Assembly: GCA_013815485.1 (NCBI GenBank)
Contig: JACDGB010000073.1
Location: forward strand, 1-7,785
DNA: 7,785 nt
Source of the DNA: Rubrobacter sp.
GTDB lineage: Bacteria; Actinomycetota; Rubrobacteria; Rubrobacterales; Rubrobacteraceae
Direction: 5' to 3'
Positions 5,631-7,785 of this stretch are shown here, piece after piece. A model generated the notes under the pieces. The model made no database searches and had not been told where the DNA came from. It saw only the letters and a list, made by a program, of their open reading frames with translations. Every line of letters begins with the position of its first letter. Within the stretch, counting starts at the first letter, position 1. The position numbers were made by a program, and so were the translations under genes.

Positions 5631-5722
5631 GCGAACTTCTGAGAACCCCCTCAGCCCGAAGTTCCGAGAAGGCCGATTAGCGGAACTTCGCCTTATTTGC
5701 CTTCCACGCACTCGGGTGAATA
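5631..5722 (+). repeat. Interspersed repeat, copy 5: two 25-nt units plus 42-nt core
   Basis: Units begin at 5631 (GCGAACTTCTGAGAACC), 5656 (CCGAAGTTCCGAGAAGG) and 5681 (CGGAACTTCG), at exactly 25-nt steps. The last one is the 42-nt core ending CGGGTGAATA at 5722. This is the longest copy. Its stretch 5695-5722 is almost identical to 7700-7727 in copy 7. Confidence 0.87.
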
Positions 5723-5728
5723 AGGGCA

Positions 5729-5758
5729 AGAGGGCCAGGGCGGTCGTCCCGGCCCTCT
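5729..5758 (-). terminator. Terminator of the phasin-like gene
   Basis: AGAGGGCC 5729-5736 pairs with GGCCCTCT 5751-5758. GGG 5738-5740 continues the stem with CCC 5748-5750 after a one-base bulge, leaving a 7-nt loop. Read on the minus strand, it is followed by TGCCCTTATTC. It lies 25 nt beyond the stop codon. Confidence 0.65.
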
Positions 5759-5783
5759 CGTGCCGATAGTCGGGCGACTTCCC

Positions 5784-6404
5784 TTAGGCGGCCCTGATCT
5801 TGCGGTCCATCTTCTCCAGGAGCGTCTCGCGCTTCTTGTTGGTCTCCTCGTAATCTCGGACCAGCTGGAGCTCCTCCACCGAGAGGCCGTCGAGGCGTTC
5901 TGAGACCTCCTCCACGTTCATCTCGTCGTAGCCCTCTATCGGGAATACGGCCGCCTCCGCCGCCCGCTCGGCGCCCTCGACGGTGGAGCCGACGGTGGAG
6001 CCGACCGCCCCGGTCGCGGTACCCAGCAAGCCCGTGGTCGTCTCCGCGAGCGTGCGTACGCCCTCCCGGGCGCTTTCTGTGGCCTGCTCGGTGTTCGACT
6101 GGTAGCGGGAGAAGGCCTCGTTGAGGAACTCCGCGTAGGCCTCCACCGACTCCCGCCCAAGCTGTTGGCCGGCCTGCTGCTGCCTGGCCGCCTGCTCTGA
6201 GAGCTGCTGGGCGCTCGCGCGGCCGGCCTCGGCCTGCTCCCTGAGGTTGCTCGAAACGAGCTCGGAGAACTCTCGGGCGCGCTGTTGCTGGCGCTCGGCC
6301 GACTCTGCGGCCTGCCCGTAGACGACCCTGTAGGACTCTGCGAGGGTCTCTGCGAAGCTCCTGGCCGCCTCGTTGACGTCTTGGGACTTTCCTCGTTCCG
6401 CCAT
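5784..6404 (-). CDS. Phasin-like helical (coiled-coil) protein
   Basis: The protein has 206 residues. ATG 6404 is preceded by GGAAGGAG with an 8-nt spacer. Residues 8-125 are a long run rich in Ala, Glu, Gln and Arg with no Pro and heptad-like spacing (for example QQQRAREFSELVSSNLREQ), as in phasins and apolipoprotein-like amphipathic coiled coils. A Gly/Thr/Ser/Val-rich linker follows (GLLGTATGAVGSTVGSTVEG, 125-144). The C-terminal domain 155-203 (PIEGYDEMNVEEVSERLDGL, then ELQLVRDYEETNKKRETLLE) is a compact helical motif I associate with many actinobacterial proteins, where it ends granule, gas-vesicle or hypothetical proteins. No signal peptide is present, so it is cytoplasmic. Coating of storage granules or a stress role is possible but not shown. 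It is a single-gene unit with its own terminator. Confidence 0.78.
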   Translation of the reverse strand: MAERGKSQDVNEAARSFAETLAESYRVVYGQAAESAERQQQRAREFSELVSSNLREQAEAGRASAQQLSEQAARQQQAGQQLGRESVEAYAEFLNEAFSRYQSNTEQATESAREGVRTLAETTTGLLGTATGAVGSTVGSTVEGAERAAEAAVFPIEGYDEMNVEEVSERLDGLSVEELQLVRDYEETNKKRETLLEKMDRKIRAA

Positions 6405-6472
6405 GCTCTGTGCTCCTTCCCTTGGGGCTTGTGCTCCATAGGCTTTCTACCCCGGCTGCAAGGGCGACACAC

Positions 6473-6539
6473 GTGAAGTTCCGAGAACCCCCTACAGGCG
6501 AAGTTCGTGGAACCTTCCTTCTACGAGGTTGGGTGAATA
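6473..6539 (+). repeat. Interspersed repeat, copy 6: one 25-nt unit plus 42-nt core
   Basis: The upstream unit starts GTGAAGTTCCGAGAACC at 6473. The core starts 25 nt later at 6498 (GCGAAGTTCGTGGAACC) and ends GGGTGAATA at 6539. TCGTGGAA 6505-6512 pairs with TTCTACGA 6519-6526 (one G-U). AACCT 6511-6515 with AGGTT 6526-6530 is an alternative stem. It lies between two genes that both read on the minus strand. Confidence 0.86.
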
Positions 6540-6541
6540 GA

Positions 6542-6557
6542 GCAGCTGGAGAGCTGC
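6542..6557 (-). terminator. Hairpin after the SnoaL-like gene, weak terminator
   Basis: GCAGCT 6542-6547 and AGCTGC 6552-6557 form a perfect 6-bp stem with a GGAG loop, 4 nt past the stop codon. Read on the minus strand, it is followed by TCTATTC, a poor T-run. Confidence 0.45.
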
Positions 6558-6561
6558 GGCT

Positions 6562-7008
6562 CTAGGTGGGACTCGCCTCCTCCGGGTGCCCCGGCTCGGG
6601 GATGGCGCCTAACTGCTGCATCAGTCCGAACAGATCAAGCTCGACCCAGTGCTCCTCCACCTTGCCGTCTATCACGCGGTTGAACTCCATGCTTGAGAAG
6701 GCTACTTGCTTGCCGGTTGGCGGGATGCCTTGGAACTCGCCGCGATGGGTGCCATGGAAGTCCACACGAGCCGCGACCGTGTCCCCCTCGGCCGCGATGT
6801 CCTGCACCGTAAGCCGAAGGTCGGGGAACGCCTCGGCGAAGGAGCCGCTGAACTGCCTCCAGGCCTCCAAGCCCTCCAGGGGGCCCGGGGCAGCCGAGAC
6901 GTGAACCACGAGGCCGGGAGCCAAGACGTCCGCTTCTGCCTCCAGGTCGCGCTCGTTGTACGCCTCGATCCACCGCCTAACGACGGCCTTGTTCTCTTCT
7001 GCTGACAC
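6562..7008 (-). CDS. SnoaL-like polyketide cyclase/ester cyclase family protein (NTF2 fold)
   Basis: The protein has 148 residues from GTG at 7008-7006, chosen because AGGAAGGAG lies 6 nt upstream and the family normally begins at the following SAEENKAVVRRW. ATG 7041 is a possible longer start but has only a poor ribosome site. Residues 5-25 form the first helices (NKAVVRRWIEAYNERDLEA). EGLEAWRQFSGSFAEAFPDLRLTV (45-68) and HGTHRGEFQGIPPTGK (85-100) are signature segments of SnoaL-like ester cyclases, ending VEEHWVELDLFGLMQQLGAIP. The fold is a cone-shaped NTF2 barrel that binds hydrophobic small molecules. Some members cyclise polyketide esters, but most stand-alone ones have no known substrate. 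It lies 90 nt downstream of the cupin gene in the same direction and is likely co-transcribed. Confidence 0.87.
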   Translation of the reverse strand: MSAEENKAVVRRWIEAYNERDLEAEADVLAPGLVVHVSAAPGPLEGLEAWRQFSGSFAEAFPDLRLTVQDIAAEGDTVAARVDFHGTHRGEFQGIPPTGKQVAFSSMEFNRVIDGKVEEHWVELDLFGLMQQLGAIPEPGHPEEASPT

Positions 7009-7068
7009 TTCTGTCTCCTTCCTTGCGACGCGCTTGCTCATGATGCTCTGGTTATCTCTAGCGGGCGA

Positions 7069-7084
7069 GGCGTGCTGGCACGCC
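7069..7084 (-). other. Hairpin between cupin and SnoaL-like genes
   Basis: GGCGTG 7069-7074 and CACGCC 7079-7084 form a perfect 6-bp stem with a CTGG loop, 14 nt past the cupin stop codon. No T-run follows. It may be a weak attenuator or an RNA-processing or stability element that sets different levels for the two proteins. Confidence 0.45.
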
Positions 7085-7098
7085 ACCCCGAGAATGCG

Positions 7099-7587
7099 TT
7101 AGTGGTCGGGGAGTGGTCCCAGGATGTCGATGTCGTACTTGGCGGCGATCGCCATCAGCCTCTCCATGTCGGGCGGCTCCGCCGGCGGTATGGTCAGCTC
7201 CTCGGCCGGCTCGCCCACCTCCACGGGGAAGCCCTCGAAGCCCGCCGGGTAGTTTTGCAGGAGGATCCTGGCCGGCTCAGTCCCGTTCACCTCGAAGCCG
7301 TGGGGTACCCCGCGCGGTCCGTAGACGAACGCGCCCGCCTCGGCTTTCACCTTCTCCTCTCCGACGTAGAAGGTCATCTCGCCCTCGGCGACGTAGAAGG
7401 ACTCGTCCTCGTTGCGGTGCACGTGGTAGGGCGAGGCGAACCCGGCCGGCATCAGGTTATCTATGAGGCCGAAGGCGCCGCCTGTCCGCTCGCCGGTCGC
7501 CTTCACTACCAGGAGGGTGCCCAAGAACCACACCGCCTGGCCTTCTTCCTTCGCCAGCGCGTACGGTCGAGTGCCCGTGTTGTCCAT
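7099..7587 (-). CDS. Cupin-domain protein, quercetin 2,3-dioxygenase-like
   Basis: The protein has 162 residues from ATG 7587-7585, with GAGAGG a few nt upstream. It is a single beta-barrel cupin. Motif 1 fits G(X)5HXH(X)4E(X)6G exactly: G49, H55, H57, E62, G69. Motif 2 gives G85, P91, G93, H96. The two-His-Glu plus His set (H55, H57, E62, H96) predicts a bound divalent metal (Fe, Mn, Ni or Zn). The N-terminal region (RPYALAKEEGQAVWFLGTLL) and the C-terminal segment (ELTIPPAEPPDMERL, then AKYDIDILGP) are typical of small quercetinase-like cupins from actinobacteria, which may oxygenate flavonoids or simply bind ligands; the substrate is unknown. It is the first gene of a probable two-gene unit with the SnoaL-like protein. 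No clear promoter was found between the start and repeat copy 7. Confidence 0.9.
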   Translation of the reverse strand: MDNTGTRPYALAKEEGQAVWFLGTLLVVKATGERTGGAFGLIDNLMPAGFASPYHVHRNEDESFYVAEGEMTFYVGEEKVKAEAGAFVYGPRGVPHGFEVNGTEPARILLQNYPAGFEGFPVEVGEPAEELTIPPAEPPDMERLMAIAAKYDIDILGPLPDH

Positions 7588-7685
7588 CGCGTCCTCTCTT
7601 CGGTTGGGTCACGCCTATCCGAGAACCCTAGAGCAGGGGAAAGCCACATGTATCACTACGATGAGCTAGATGCAAATATTTCTTG

Positions 7686-7727
7686 GCGAAGTTCCGGGAA
7701 TTGCCCTTCCACGCACTCCGGTGAATA
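7686..7727 (+). repeat. Interspersed repeat, copy 7 (42-nt core)
   Basis: It starts GCGAAGTTCCGGGAATTG at 7686 and ends CCGGTGAATA at 7727, 42 nt. TTGCCCTT 7701-7708 is complementary to AAGGGCAA 7727-7734. A fragment CCGAGAACCC at 7619-7628 resembles part of the 25-nt unit and falls exactly three 25-nt steps upstream, with unrelated sequence between. GGTTGGGT at 7602-7609 recalls the right end of copies 2 and 6. Confidence 0.86.
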
Positions 7728-7739
7728 AGGGCAAAAAGA

Positions 7740-7769
7740 AGGGCCGAGGCTGCTCTAGACCCCGGCCCT
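7740..7769 (-). terminator. Terminator for a minus-strand gene beyond the right edge
   Basis: AGGGCCGAGG 7740-7749 pairs with CCCCGGCCCT 7760-7769 (one A-C mismatch) around a 10-nt loop. Read on the minus strand, the stem runs into TCTTTTTGCCC, a good T-run. A minus-strand gene must therefore end to the right of the window, continuing the pattern of repeat, terminator, gene. Confidence 0.7.
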
Positions 7770-7785
7770 ACTAACGTCGCTTAGA

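Noticed and set aside
5631..5722. Short CRISPR array from the 25-nt spaced units
   Set aside because: The units are contiguous direct repeats without unique spacers, and no cas gene is present.
7009..7086. Longer SnoaL-like protein from ATG 7041 or 7086
   Set aside because: The strongest ribosome site, AGGAAGGAG, is placed for GTG 7008, and the extra residues do not look like the family. ATG 7041 cannot be fully excluded.
1975..7727. Canonical integron attC sites
   Set aside because: GTTGGGT, which fits the GTTRRRY core, is present only in copies 2 and 6, and the matching RYYYAAC box is not found at the other end. The elements may be functionally similar but are not standard attC sites.
7650..7728. 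26-residue open frame starting ATGTATCAC and ending in the repeat's TAA
   Set aside because: There is no good ribosome site, most of it is repeat core, and nothing about the peptide looks conserved.

Overview
The window is high-GC DNA that looks actinobacterial. Supporting signs are a PadR plus permease-prefix membrane protein pair, a deazaflavin (F420)-type DUF385 nitroreductase, a short secreted RTX-like protein, and strong Shine-Dalgarno sites, often GGAAGGAG. The mix of small proteins reminds me of Rubrobacterales, but that is an impression and no search was run.

Layout. Bases 1-1799 hold a two-gene operon on the + strand: a PadR-family repressor cut by the window edge, and a multi-spanning membrane protein, closed by a strong hairpin. 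From about 1950 to the right edge the character changes. Small stand-alone genes on both strands are separated by intergenic spacers, and the spacers carry copies of one repeat. In order, the genes are: an ABM-like protein with a repetitive tail (-), a DUF385 nitroreductase (+), an intact IS5-family insertion sequence (+), a secreted RTX-like protein (-), a small alpha/beta protein of unknown function (+), a phasin-like helical protein (-), and a pair made of a quercetinase-type cupin and a SnoaL-like protein (both -).

The most unusual feature is the repeat. At seven places (ending at 2041, 2746, 4311, 5220, 5722, 6539 and 7727) an element starts with a form of GCGAASTTCCGAGAA and ends with SGGTGAATA. 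In the six uninterrupted copies the distance from first to last base is exactly 42 nt, although the middle varies. All seven lie on the + strand whatever the direction of the neighbouring genes. Several carry an imperfect dyad centred at the same position (8-nt arms around a 6-nt centre). Three copies have extra upstream units spaced exactly 25 nt apart. One copy is split by the IS, and removing the IS plus a 3-nt duplication restores 42 nt. Each interval between successive copies holds one transcription unit, plus the IS in one case. Minus-strand terminators sit just to the right of the GTGAATA end. This resembles a gene-cassette array or a polar REP-like family. No recombinase other than the IS transposase is present in the window, so mobility is a hypothesis.

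The gene products look like independent accessory functions (redox, small-molecule turnover, cell surface, storage or stress) and not one pathway. Only the PadR/membrane pair and the cupin/SnoaL pair look like operons.
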